Positions 7,458-14,308 of a stretch of 32,398 nt of DNA are shown here, in pieces. Made by a program: the position numbers and the translations under genes. The notes beneath the pieces were generated by a model. It ran no database searches and had not been told where the DNA came from. It worked only from the letters and a program-made list of their open reading frames with translations. Origin of the DNA: JBFMFE01 sp040752295 (GTDB lineage: Bacteria > UBP15 > UBA6099 > JBFMBQ01); the NCBI GenBank assembly GCA_040752295.1, contig JBFMFE010000282.1, positions 1 through 32,398 on the forward strand, written 5' to 3'. The stretch's first letter is position 1; each line of letters begins with the position of its first letter.

Positions 7458-8117
7458 CTATCGGAAGAGGGAAAGTATCTCGCGGCTGACTTTTTCCGGT
7501 TCCTGGTCGCCATTGACTTCGCCGAGGAGTCCCCTTTCCCTGTAGTAATCGAGCACGGGTCGCGTCTGGGCGTGATAGGTTTTGAGGCGTTGTTCGATGA
7601 CCTCGCGTTTGTCGTCGTCGCGCTGCGCGAGCGGCGCGCCGCAGTCGTCGCACGCGCCGTCGCGCCGCGGCGGATTCGCCTTCAGGTGATATATGCGTTT
7701 GCAATCCGGGCAGGTGCGCCTTCCCTCGAGGCGCTGGATTATCCGTTCGTCGTCCACGGCGAGGCTGACCACGCGCTCGATGCGCCGTCCGGCGGCGTTC
7801 ATCGCGCGGTCGAGGCTTTCCGCCTGGGGGAGCGTTCTGGGGAAGCCGTCGAAGAGTATGCCGGTGGCTGGGGGGATGGTGTTGATCTTTTCGGCGACGA
7901 TCCTGACGACGACGTCGTCGGGGACGAGCCTGCCGGATTCGGTGTACTGTCTTGCGAGTTTTCCGGTTTCGGAGCCTGCGGCGACGGCTTCGCGGAGGAT
8001 GTCGCCGGTGGAGAGGTGAAACACGTCGAAGTTCCTTTTCAGTGCATCGGACTGAGTGCCCTTGCCCGCGCCGGGGGGTCCGAAGATTATGATGTTTCGT
8101 CCCATTGCGTCGTTCAC
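7458..8117 (-). CDS. adk: Adenylate kinase (zinc LID form)
   Basis: This 219-residue enzyme interconverts ATP + AMP and 2 ADP. The P-loop is GPPGAGKGT (13-21), the AMP-binding residues are in STGD (36-39) and GFPRT (91-95), and DDD..EV and RL follow the LID. The LID carries four cysteines, C136, C139, C156 and C159, the zinc-binding form known from Gram-positive and some other bacteria. The start is the GTG at 8117, with GAGGG 8 bases upstream inside secY; an ATG four codons later has no ribosome binding site. Only one base separates the secY stop and the GTG, so translation is probably coupled. The 3' end overlaps or abuts the map initiation region. Confidence 0.97.
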   Translation of the reverse strand: MNDAMGRNIIIFGPPGAGKGTQSDALKRNFDVFHLSTGDILREAVAAGSETGKLARQYTESGRLVPDDVVVRIVAEKINTIPPATGILFDGFPRTLPQAESLDRAMNAAGRRIERVVSLAVDDERIIQRLEGRRTCPDCKRIYHLKANPPRRDGACDDCGAPLAQRDDDKREVIEQRLKTYHAQTRPVLDYYRERGLLGEVNGDQEPEKVSREILSLFR

Positions 8118-8118
8118 G

Positions 8119-9372
8119 TTAAAAGCCCTCGTAGTGTCGCATCAGGAGCTGGGCTTCGATGTTCTGGACGGTGTCCAGTGCGACGCCGACGACGATCAGA
8201 ATGGATGTGCCTCCCAGACCGAAGGCGCTCAGTTTCGTCAGCATCACGACGATTGAGGGGAGGACGGCGATCAGTCCGAGGAAGAGGGCGCCCATGAAGG
8301 TGATGCGGATCATTATTTTTTCGAGGTATTCCGCCGTCGGCCTGCCGGGGCGGATGCCGAGAATGAACCCGCCGTGCTTTTTCATACGGTCGGCGACGTC
8401 TTTTGGGTCGAAGATCACGGCTGTGTAGAAGTAGGTGAATATGAAGACGAGCGCGAAGTAGAAGATGTTGTAGAGGGAGGTCTGCGGGAATCTCTGTGAG
8501 AAGTTGACGAGGGGGGTGTAGTTGGAGAACTGGGCGATTGTGGCTGGGAAGAGGAGGACGGAGATGGCGAATATGATGGGGATGACGCCCGCGGTGTTGA
8601 CCTTGAGGGGGATGTAGGTGGTCTGCCCGCCGTAAATTTTTCTTCCGACGACGCGCTTGGCGTACTGGACGGGAATTTTTCGTTCGCCGCGGTGGATGAA
8701 GATGATGAAGGCGACGGTGCCGACCGAGATCATCACAAGCGCCATCAGTCCCAGCCAGTAGCTGTTGAGCTGCGCCTGGTACCACGTCATGGCGATCTGC
8801 TGCGGGAGGGAGGCGATGATGCCTATGAAGATGATGAGGGAGACGCCGTTGCCGACGCCTTTCTGGCTGATTTCCTCGCCGAGCCACATGAGGAAGGAGG
8901 TGCCGCCGACGAGAGTGACGATGACGAGGATGCGGAAGAACCAGGCGTCGTAGCGGAGGATGCCGCCCGCCCTGTGGAGCATCAGGTACATGCCGGAGGC
9001 CTGGAAGAAGGCGAGCGCTATGGTGAGGTAGCGGGTCCATTTTGAGATGAGCTTTCGTCCTTCCTCGCCTTCCTTCGCGAGTTCCTGGAGGCGCGGCACC
9101 ACGACGGTGAGGAGCTGGAAGATGATGGAGGCGTTTATGTAGGGAGTTATTCCGAGGGCGAAGACTGAGAAGCGGCGGAGCGAGCCGCCGGAGAACAGGT
9201 CGAGGAGTCCGAAGAGCGTTCCACCCCCGAGGAGGCGTTCGAGGGCGTCGCTGTCTATGCCGGGGACGGGGATGTGTGCGCCGACCATGTAGAGGGCGAA
9301 CACGGAGAGAAGATAGATCATCTTCTTGCGCATGTCGTCCACTCTGAAGGCGTTGATGAGGATAGCGATCAT
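8119..9372 (-). CDS. secY: Protein translocase channel subunit SecY
   Basis: The 417-residue protein has ten membrane segments and is the pore of the Sec translocon in the inner membrane. Characteristic stretches are GAHIPVPGID in the plug-side loop, FALGITPYINASII, GNGVSLIIF, the cytoplasmic loop GERKIPVQYAKR (SecA/ribosome contact) and FGLGGTSILIVVGVALDT near the C-terminus. It is slightly shorter than E. coli SecY (443) because the termini are compact. Its ATG overlaps the rplO stop in an ATGA arrangement, with only a poor ribosome binding site, so translation probably depends on coupling to rplO. Confidence 0.98.
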   Translation of the reverse strand: MIAILINAFRVDDMRKKMIYLLSVFALYMVGAHIPVPGIDSDALERLLGGGTLFGLLDLFSGGSLRRFSVFALGITPYINASIIFQLLTVVVPRLQELAKEGEEGRKLISKWTRYLTIALAFFQASGMYLMLHRAGGILRYDAWFFRILVIVTLVGGTSFLMWLGEEISQKGVGNGVSLIIFIGIIASLPQQIAMTWYQAQLNSYWLGLMALVMISVGTVAFIIFIHRGERKIPVQYAKRVVGRKIYGGQTTYIPLKVNTAGVIPIIFAISVLLFPATIAQFSNYTPLVNFSQRFPQTSLYNIFYFALVFIFTYFYTAVIFDPKDVADRMKKHGGFILGIRPGRPTAEYLEKIMIRITFMGALFLGLIAVLPSIVVMLTKLSAFGLGGTSILIVVGVALDTVQNIEAQLLMRHYEGF

Positions 9373-9812
9373 GGCGTCCGTGTCAGTTCTCCGCCGGCGC
9401 CGCGGATTTTCTTTTCAGCGGCGCGGGACCAGGCGGGAAGTCTCACGGCGAGTTTTCTGGTGATCTCGCCGTCGCCGAGGAGTTTGACGTTTTTCTCGTT
9501 TTTTTTCACGATGCCCTTTTCCACGAGGGCTTCGAGTGTGACTTCGGCGCCGTCGTCGAAGACGTTGAGGGCTTTCACGTTGACTGGGACGAACGGCGAC
9601 CTGTTGACCGGGCGGAAGCCGCCGAGCTTGGGGACGCGCCTGAAGAGTGAGATGCCGCCGCCCTCGAATGTGGCAGGGATGGAATCGCCCGCGCGCGATT
9701 TCTGACCTTTCTGACCGCGCCCGGCGGTCTTGACGTGTCCCGAGCCGTGCCCGCGCCCGACGCGCTTGCGTCTTTTAGTCCCCTTTCTTTTCGGCAGTTC
9801 GTGCAGTTTCAT
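9369..9812 (-). CDS. rplO: 50S ribosomal protein L15
   Basis: This 147-residue product has the very basic L15 N-terminus (MKLHELP, RKRVGRGHGSGH, TAGRGQKGQKSRAG), then FEGGGISLFRRVPKLGGF and the C-terminal alpha/beta domain. L15 is a late-assembly protein in the core of the large subunit. GGAG stands 9 bases before the ATG. It lies only 18 bases from rpsE. In many bacteria rpmD (L30) sits here and it is absent. The stop overlaps the secY start. Confidence 0.98.
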   Translation of the reverse strand: MKLHELPKRKGTKRRKRVGRGHGSGHVKTAGRGQKGQKSRAGDSIPATFEGGGISLFRRVPKLGGFRPVNRSPFVPVNVKALNVFDDGAEVTLEALVEKGIVKKNEKNVKLLGDGEITRKLAVRLPAWSRAAEKKIRGAGGELTRTP

Positions 9813-9830
9813 CGCATCGCGCTCCGCCGC

Positions 9831-10472
9831 TCAGTCCGCCGCGTTTTCGATGCCGTACTTTTCTTCCGTTCCGGGGGGTTCCTTGTCTATGGCTGCCTGC
9901 GGCGCGCGTTCCTTCCGCTTTTCTTCCACTTCTGTTCTTTCCGGCAGTTCCCTGAGCCGCTTTTTGAGCGCCGCTGCGTCCTCGCGCGTCTTCAGGCTTT
10001 TCAGTCCCTTGATGGTGGCTTTGGCGGCGTTGATCTGGTTTTTTGTGCCCAGGTTCTTGGTGAGTATGTCCTTGATGCCGGCGCGCTCGACGATGGCGCG
10101 GACGGCGCCGCCCGCGATGATGCCGGTGCCCGGGGAGGCTGGTCTGAGAACGACCTTTGCCGCGCCCTCGCGGGCGATGAGTTCATGGGGTATGGTCGTC
10201 CCCGACATCGGGACTTTGAAGAGGCGGTTTTTGCCGTCCTGGACGGCTTTTCTTATCGCCTCGGACACTTCGTTGGCTTTCCCATAGCCGAGTCCCACCT
10301 GCCCGTTTCCGTCGCCGACGACGACAAGCGCTCCGAAGGAGAAGCGGCGTCCGCCCTTGACGACCTTCGCGACGCGGTTCACGTGTATGAGCTTTTCGCG
10401 GAGCTGGTCCGCCTCGTCCTTTCTCTCGAACTGCACACCCTTGTGTTCCCTTCGCCGAGCCACTCCGGGCAC
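9831..10472 (-). CDS. rpsE: 30S ribosomal protein S5 with C-terminal extension
   Basis: The S5 core spans about residues 20-165: HVNRVAKVVKGGRRFSFGAL (double-stranded-RNA-like N domain), VGLGYGKANEVSEAIRKA, then GTGIIAGGAVRAIVERAGI and LGTKN in the C domain. S5 helps decoding accuracy and mRNA helicase action. At 213 residues it is about 45 longer than E. coli S5. The extra C-terminal part, about 167-213, is charged (RKERAPQ, KEPPGTEEK) and does not resemble L30. The start is a GTG at 10472 with GGAAGG 4 bases upstream; a second in-frame GTG at 10463 would give MARRRE and is also possible. It starts 11 bases after rplR. Confidence 0.96.
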   Translation of the reverse strand: MPGVARRREHKGVQFERKDEADQLREKLIHVNRVAKVVKGGRRFSFGALVVVGDGNGQVGLGYGKANEVSEAIRKAVQDGKNRLFKVPMSGTTIPHELIAREGAAKVVLRPASPGTGIIAGGAVRAIVERAGIKDILTKNLGTKNQINAAKATIKGLKSLKTREDAAALKKRLRELPERTEVEEKRKERAPQAAIDKEPPGTEEKYGIENAAD

Positions 10473-10483
10473 CGCCCCTTCCG

Positions 10484-10846
10484 TCAGAATTTCAGTCCCG
10501 CGGCGCGCGCCGCGTCCGCCAGGTTCTTCATCCGCAGCCCGTAGAGCCGTCCGTTGCGGTCGAACACGACGGCGCCGAAGCCTTTAGCGAGCGCGGCTTC
10601 GGCGAACCTGCCGCCGAGCGCCGCCGCCTTCTCGCGCATGGGCTTTCCCTTGAGCGCCACCCTCAATTCCGCGTCCAGCGTTGACATCGCGCAGAGGGTC
10701 TTACCTTCGCCGTCGTCAACGAGCTGGGCGTAGATGTGGCGGTTGGTGATGGAGACGCAGAGGCGCGGGCGCCGCGGGGTGCCCTTCACCTTTGCGCGCA
10801 CTCTGGCGCGCCTGATCTTTTTGCGCCTTGCTCTTTCAGACTCCAC
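10484..10846 (-). CDS. rplR: 50S ribosomal protein L18
   Basis: This 120-residue L18 binds 5S rRNA together with L5 and L25. Visible marks are the basic N-terminus (RARRKKIRRARVRAKVKGT), RPRLCVSITNRHIYAQLVDD, and the end VVFDRNGRLYGLRMKNLADA with AGLKF. It starts with a GTG at 10846, which lies inside the last codons of rplF (11-base overlap). The ribosome binding site is weak, suggesting coupled translation. Length and position (rplF-rplR-rpsE) are canonical. Confidence 0.97.
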   Translation of the reverse strand: MESERARRKKIRRARVRAKVKGTPRRPRLCVSITNRHIYAQLVDDGEGKTLCAMSTLDAELRVALKGKPMREKAAALGGRFAEAALAKGFGAVVFDRNGRLYGLRMKNLADAARAAGLKF

Positions 10847-11369
10847 TCTTGCCCGGCTTCAGCTTGATCCTCTCGCCCTGGCAGCGGATGCCCTTTCCCT
10901 TGTACGGGTCCGGCGGCTTGAGCGAGCGGATGGAGGCTGAGACCGTTCCCACCCTTTCACTGTCTATTCCGCGTACTTTTATCACGTTCCTGTCCACGTC
11001 AATGGCGATGTCCCCGGGGATGGGGAACTCCACCGGGTGCGCGAAACCGAGCTGAAGAACGATACTGTCCTTTTTCTTTTCGACCTTGTAGCCGGTGCCG
11101 TGGACTTCGAGGGTTTTTTCATAGCCTTCGGTCACTCCGCGCACCATGTTGGCGACGAGCGTGCGGGCGAGTCCGTGGAGCGCTCTGTCGTCGCACCCGT
11201 CGGATTTTCTTTCCACCCTGAGGGTTTTTCCATCGAGTGTGACGGCGACGCGCGGGGACAATTGCGCGGCTGTCTCGCCGAGTCTGCCGGCGACGCGCAC
11301 GGTGTTTCCGGCGATGGAGACTTTCACCGAGTCCGGCAGATGGATTACGCTGCGTCCGATTCTGGACAT
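10836..11369 (-). CDS. rplF: 50S ribosomal protein L6
   Basis: The 177-residue protein has two copies of the L6 fold. It opens MSRIGRSVIHLPDSVKVSIA and in the second half carries the conserved LQLGFAHPVEFPIPGDI region and GIDSERVGTVSASIRSLKPP with DPYKGKGIR. L6 lies at the factor-binding site of the large subunit near the sarcin-ricin loop. GGGAG is 7 bases before the ATG. It follows rpsH by 15 bases and overlaps rplR by 11. Confidence 0.98.
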   Translation of the reverse strand: MSRIGRSVIHLPDSVKVSIAGNTVRVAGRLGETAAQLSPRVAVTLDGKTLRVERKSDGCDDRALHGLARTLVANMVRGVTEGYEKTLEVHGTGYKVEKKKDSIVLQLGFAHPVEFPIPGDIAIDVDRNVIKVRGIDSERVGTVSASIRSLKPPDPYKGKGIRCQGERIKLKPGKSGV

Positions 11370-11384
11370 TGCGGGACTCCCGTG

Positions 11385-11783
11385 TCACCAGATTTCGCAG
11401 ATCACTTCGCCGCCCACGCCCTTCGCCCACGCCTCGCGCGAGGTGAGAAGCCCCTTTGAGGTGGAGACGATGGCGACGCCAAGCCCGCCCGACACGATGG
11501 GCAGGCGGTCGCGTGTTACATAGACGCGCCGTCCCGGCGTGCTCACGCGGCGGAGTTTCTGGAAGGCTTTCTCTCCGTCGGGCGTGTAGTGGAGAAAGAC
11601 CTTGTAGTACTGCTCGTTTCTGCGTTTGCGCAGGACGTAGTTGGCGATGAAGTCCTCGCGTTTGAGGATGGCGAGTATTTCGCCCTTGAGCCTGGACGCC
11701 GGCACTTCCACGGAGTCCATCATTCGCGCGTTGGCGTTGCGCAGTCTCGTGAGCAGGTCGGCGATCGGGTCGGTCGCGCTCAT
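11385..11783 (-). CDS. rpsH: 30S ribosomal protein S8
   Basis: This 132-residue S8 opens MSATDPIADLLTRLRNANAR and ends with the conserved ISTSKG-like turn (here VSTSKGLLTSREAWAKGVGG) and GEVICEIW. S8 binds 16S rRNA helix 21 and, in E. coli, represses the spc operon at the rplX-rplE region. I see no obvious S8-like target hairpin here and make no regulatory claim. GGAGGAATCACG precedes the ATG. It starts 18 bases after rpsN. Confidence 0.98.
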   Translation of the reverse strand: MSATDPIADLLTRLRNANARMMDSVEVPASRLKGEILAILKREDFIANYVLRKRRNEQYYKVFLHYTPDGEKAFQKLRRVSTPGRRVYVTRDRLPIVSGGLGVAIVSTSKGLLTSREAWAKGVGGEVICEIW

Positions 11784-11801
11784 CGTGATTCCTCCGGTGT
11801 T

Positions 11802-11987
11802 TCACCAGCTTGCCTTCGTCACGCCCGGAATCAGTCCCCTGTGGGCGAGCGTGCGGAAGCATATCCTGCACATGCCGAACCTGCGGAGGTAGCCCCTGGG
11901 GCGTCCGCAGATTCTGCACCGGTTCCTGTGCCGTCCCTTGTGCTTCAGTTTTCCCTGATTTCTCAGCACCAGCGCTTTTCTCGACAA
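11802..11987 (-). CDS. rpsN: 30S ribosomal protein S14, type Z (zinc-binding)
   Basis: The 61-residue protein is the short zinc form of S14, with C24, C27, C40 and C43 in a CxxC-x12-CxxC finger and the end GLIPGVTKASW. It sits in the head of the small subunit. The start codon is TTG at 11987, preceded by AGGAGG with 6 bases spacing, which makes the TTG convincing. It lies in the standard rplE-rpsN-rpsH order, 22 bases after rplE. Confidence 0.98.
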   Translation of the reverse strand: MSRKALVLRNQGKLKHKGRHRNRCRICGRPRGYLRRFGMCRICFRTLAHRGLIPGVTKASW

Positions 11988-12009
11988 GTGGCTCCTCCTG
12001 TTTCGGGAT

Positions 12010-12561
12010 TCACCGTTCGCGGAAGGGCATTCCGAAGGCTTTGAGAAGTTCGCCTGCTTCGGCGTCCGTGCGCGCGGTGGTCACGATGGAGACGTCCAGC
12101 CCTCGCGTCCGCTCGGTCTCGTCGAACTTTATCTCCGGGAAGATGACCTGTTCGCGGATGCCGACCGAGAAATTGCCCTTTCCGTCGAAGGACTTGAGCG
12201 TGAAGCCCCTGAAATCGCGTATTCTCGGGACGGCGACGTTTATGAACCTGTCAATGAAATCGTACATCCGCGCGCCCCGGAGGGTGACCTTAGCTCCCAC
12301 TTCCCACCCTTCGCGGATTTTGAAGGTGGAGATGGACTTGCGCGCGCGCGTGACGATGGGTTTCTGCCCCGATATGAGCGACATGTCCCTGACGGCGCTT
12401 TCCATGAGCTTGGGATTCTCGCGGACGCTTCCCACGCCCATGTTGAGGACTATCTTCTCGAGGCGCGGGACCTGCATGACGTTCCCGTATCCCATCTTTT
12501 CCTTCAGCGCCGGGACTATGCGCTCGGCGTAGAGTTTTTTGTATCTCGGCGTCCTACTCAT
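12010..12561 (-). CDS. rplE: 50S ribosomal protein L5
   Basis: This 183-residue L5 has VPRLEKIVLNMGVGSVRENP, QKPIVTRARKSISTFKIREG, GAKVTLRGARMYDFIDRFIN and the end VTTARTDAEAGELLKAFGMP. L5 binds 5S rRNA and forms bridge B1b with S13. Its ATG lies 8 bases inside the rplX 3' end, and the only Shine-Dalgarno-like sequence is a weak GGTGAG, consistent with translational coupling. Nothing unusual was seen in the protein. Confidence 0.98.
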   Translation of the reverse strand: MSRTPRYKKLYAERIVPALKEKMGYGNVMQVPRLEKIVLNMGVGSVRENPKLMESAVRDMSLISGQKPIVTRARKSISTFKIREGWEVGAKVTLRGARMYDFIDRFINVAVPRIRDFRGFTLKSFDGKGNFSVGIREQVIFPEIKFDETERTRGLDVSIVTTARTDAEAGELLKAFGMPFRER

Positions 12562-12889
12562 CTATCAGCTCACCGCATTTTTTGCATTTTCTGACCGGTC
12601 TTCCCTGCGCGTCGCGCGCCACGTTCACCCGCGTTGGCTTGGAGCACCTCGGGCACACGAGCATGACGCTGGAGATGTGGATGGGCGCCGGCATGGGGAC
12701 GATTCCGCCCTGGCTCCGGGCTTTGGGGTTGGGGCGCGTCGCCTTTTTGACAAGGTTCAGGTTCTCCACGGTCACGCGCCCTCTGGAGGGGAAAACCGTC
12801 ACCACCTTTCCCTCTTCTCCGAGGTCTCTGCCCGCGATTATCCTGACTGTGTCGCCCTTTTTTATCCTCGGTTTCAAGCTGCGCCTCAC
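12554..12889 (-). CDS. rplX: 50S ribosomal protein L24 (with zinc-type cysteines)
   Basis: The 111-residue L24 starts large-subunit assembly near the tunnel exit. A KOW motif lies at about 10-36 (KKGDTVRIIAGRDLGEEGKV), then NLNLVKK and QGGIVPMPAPIHISSVMLV. A C-terminal finger has C79, C82, C102 and C105. The annotated start is a GTG at 12889 that overlaps the rplN stop as GTGA, with GGAAG upstream. An in-frame TTG at 12877, with GAGG 6 bases upstream, would give a start nearer the family N-terminus and cannot be excluded. It overlaps rplE by 8 bases. Confidence 0.97.
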   Translation of the reverse strand: MRRSLKPRIKKGDTVRIIAGRDLGEEGKVVTVFPSRGRVTVENLNLVKKATRPNPKARSQGGIVPMPAPIHISSVMLVCPRCSKPTRVNVARDAQGRPVRKCKKCGELIDE

Positions 12890-13254
12890 AGTACTTCCGG
12901 TGCGAGGGAGATGATCTTCAGGTATTTTCTCTCCCTCAGTTCCCTTCCGACCGGACCGAAGACTCTGGTTCCTGTGGGATTGTTCTGGCTGTCCAGGATG
13001 ACGGCGGCGTTGTCGTCGAACCTGATGCAGGTTCCGTCCTCCCTTGCGACCGGGACGCGAGTGCGGACGATGACGGCGCGGACGACTTTGCCCTTCTGGA
13101 CGGGCGAGTTTGGTATCGCCTGCTTGACGGAAGCCGTAATGACGTCGCCCACGCCGGCGTACCTACGCCTGCTCGAGCCGGGGATGCCGATGCACATGAT
13201 CTCCCTGGCGCCGGAGTTGTCGGCTACCTTAAGCCTTGTCTGCCTCTGAATCAT
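12886..13254 (-). CDS. rplN: 50S ribosomal protein L14
   Basis: At 122 residues this is the canonical L14 length: MIQRQTRLKVADNSGAREIM, GVGDVITASVKQAIP, KGKVVRAVIVRT, then DDNAAVI, GTRVFGPVGRELRERKYLKI and SLAPEVL. L14 forms bridges B5/B8 and is the RsfS target. The frame is open three codons further up to a GTG at 13263, but the ATG at 13254 is preceded by AGGTGA at about 7 bases and matches the family N-terminus. The start lies 26 bases inside the extended 3' end of rpsQ. Confidence 0.98.
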   Translation of the reverse strand: MIQRQTRLKVADNSGAREIMCIGIPGSSRRRYAGVGDVITASVKQAIPNSPVQKGKVVRAVIVRTRVPVAREDGTCIRFDDNAAVILDSQNNPTGTRVFGPVGRELRERKYLKIISLAPEVL

Positions 13255-13693
13255 CCGTGTCACCTGCGGCGCCGTGCGCGGTTTCGGGGGCGCCCGGCGG
13301 ACCGCCGGCGGTCCGGGGTTCCGCCGATGAGGACGCCGGGGGTTGTTCGGAGGTTTCCCCCGTGGGGCGCTCCGCCCTCGGCGCGGGGGCGGTCTTTTTC
13401 ATGACCAGTTCCTCGGGTTCGGCGATTTCCACCGTCGGGATTTCCCGTCTTTCGATGATTTCCACCACTCTCCATCGTTTGCGCCTGCTGAGCGGTCTGG
13501 TCTCCACAATCCTGACCAGGTCTCCGGTTCTGCATTCGTCCTTTTCGTCGTGGGCGAGGTATTTTTTCCTGCGTCTGACGAATTTGCCGTAGCGCGCGTG
13601 CTTTTTGAGCGTTTCGACCTGTACGACGACGGTTCTGGTCATTCTGTCGCCGACGACCGTGCCGCGCATTTCCTGTCTTTTTCCCCGCGTCAT
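13229..13693 (-). CDS. rpsQ: 30S ribosomal protein S17 with a long low-complexity C-terminal tail
   Basis: Residues 1-85 are a normal S17 OB-fold: RGTVVGDRMTRTVVVQVETL, HARYGKF..R..KY..HDE, GDLVRIVETRPLSRRKRWRV. S17 normally ends about here. This one continues to residue 154 with about 69 residues rich in Pro, Ala, Glu, Thr, Ser and Gly (for example EQPPASSSAEPRTAGGPPGA) and an acidic end (DTDDSEADKA), predicted disordered. The tail-coding end overlaps the first 26 bases of rplN, and a perfect 18-bp palindrome lies within it (13298-13315). The open frame extends further upstream, but the ATG at 13693 overlaps the rpmC stop as ATGA and matches the family start. Confidence 0.95.
   Translation of the reverse strand: MTRGKRQEMRGTVVGDRMTRTVVVQVETLKKHARYGKFVRRRKKYLAHDEKDECRTGDLVRIVETRPLSRRKRWRVVEIIERREIPTVEIAEPEELVMKKTAPAPRAERPTGETSEQPPASSSAEPRTAGGPPGAPETAHGAAGDTDDSEADKA
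13298..13315 (-). repeat. Perfect 18-bp palindrome inside the rpsQ tail, upstream of rplN
   Basis: The bases CGGACCGCC and GGCGGTCCG form a gap-free inverted repeat; in RNA this gives about 7 G-C-rich base pairs with a 4-base loop. It lies 43 bases upstream of the rplN start codon, in the part of rpsQ that codes for the dispensable-looking tail. There is no T-run after it, so it is not a terminator. A role in mRNA processing, ribosome pausing or rplN control is only a guess; composition bias in a GC-rich low-complexity stretch could also produce it. Confidence 0.5.
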
Positions 13694-13902
13694 CTGGATG
13701 ATGCCCTTTCTATATTCAGTTCTCTTTCTCGCTGGATGGTCTTTATCTTCGCGATGTCGCGTTTGACGGCTCTGATTCGTCTCGGGTTTGGGGCCTGGTG
13801 TGACGCGAGCTGGAACCTGAGGTTGAAGCACTCTTTTTTGAACTCCTCGAGTTTTTCGGCGAGTTCGGGGTCGGACATTTTTCTCAGTTCGGGCGCTTTC
13901 AC
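13690..13902 (-). CDS. rpmC: 50S ribosomal protein L29
   Basis: This 70-residue two-helix protein opens MKAPELRKMSDPELAEKLEE, with FKKECFNLRFQLA and PRRIRAVKRDIAKIKTIQRE following, all standard for L29, which sits at the tunnel exit and contacts trigger factor and SRP. The start is a GTG at 13902 with AAGGTGA directly upstream; it lies one base after the rplP stop. The stop overlaps the rpsQ ATG. The order rplP-rpmC-rpsQ is canonical. Confidence 0.97.
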   Translation of the reverse strand: MKAPELRKMSDPELAEKLEEFKKECFNLRFQLASHQAPNPRRIRAVKRDIAKIKTIQRERELNIERASSR

Positions 13903-13903
13903 G

Positions 13904-14308
13904 TCACCTTTTCACCACCCTGCATTTTATGGGGAGTTTGTTGGAGGCGAGCATGAGGGCTTTGGTGGAGAGGGCGAGGGGCGCGCCCGCGAGTTCGACG
14001 ATGATCATGCCCGGGCGGACGACCGCGACCCATATTTCCGGTGTGCCTTTTCCCTTTCCCATTCTTGTTTCCGCTGGTTTTTTCGTGGCGCTTTTTTGAG
14101 GGAAAACGCGGAGCCATATTTTTGCGCCGCGCTTGACGCATCTTGTGACGGCGATGCGCGCCGCTTCGAGCTGTCGGTTTGTGACCCATCCCGGCTCCAG
14201 CGCCTGGAGACCGTACTCGCCGAAGGCGACGGTGGTGCCCTTTGTGGGGGTGCCTTTCATGCGGCCCCGCTGCATTTTTCTGAATTTGACCTTTTTCGGC
14301 TGAAGCAC
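13904..14308 (-). CDS. rplP: 50S ribosomal protein L16
   Basis: This 134-residue L16 has MLQPKKVKFRKMQRGRMKG, VAFGEYGLQALEPGWVTNRQ, EAARIAVTRCVKRG and the PAETRMGKGKGTPEIWVAVV core. L16 organises the A-site tRNA region of the large subunit. The start is a GTG at 14308 with no good Shine-Dalgarno sequence (only ACGGGTCA nearby). It is separated from rpsC by 76 bases that carry a degraded copy of the rplP start region, unlike the short gaps elsewhere in the cluster. Confidence 0.97.
   Translation of the reverse strand: MLQPKKVKFRKMQRGRMKGTPTKGTTVAFGEYGLQALEPGWVTNRQLEAARIAVTRCVKRGAKIWLRVFPQKSATKKPAETRMGKGKGTPEIWVAVVRPGMIIVELAGAPLALSTKALMLASNKLPIKCRVVKR

Noticed and set aside
9831..9974. L30 fused to the C-terminus of S5
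   Set aside because: The tail is charged and low in complexity and shows none of the L30 strand-helix pattern or conserved residues.
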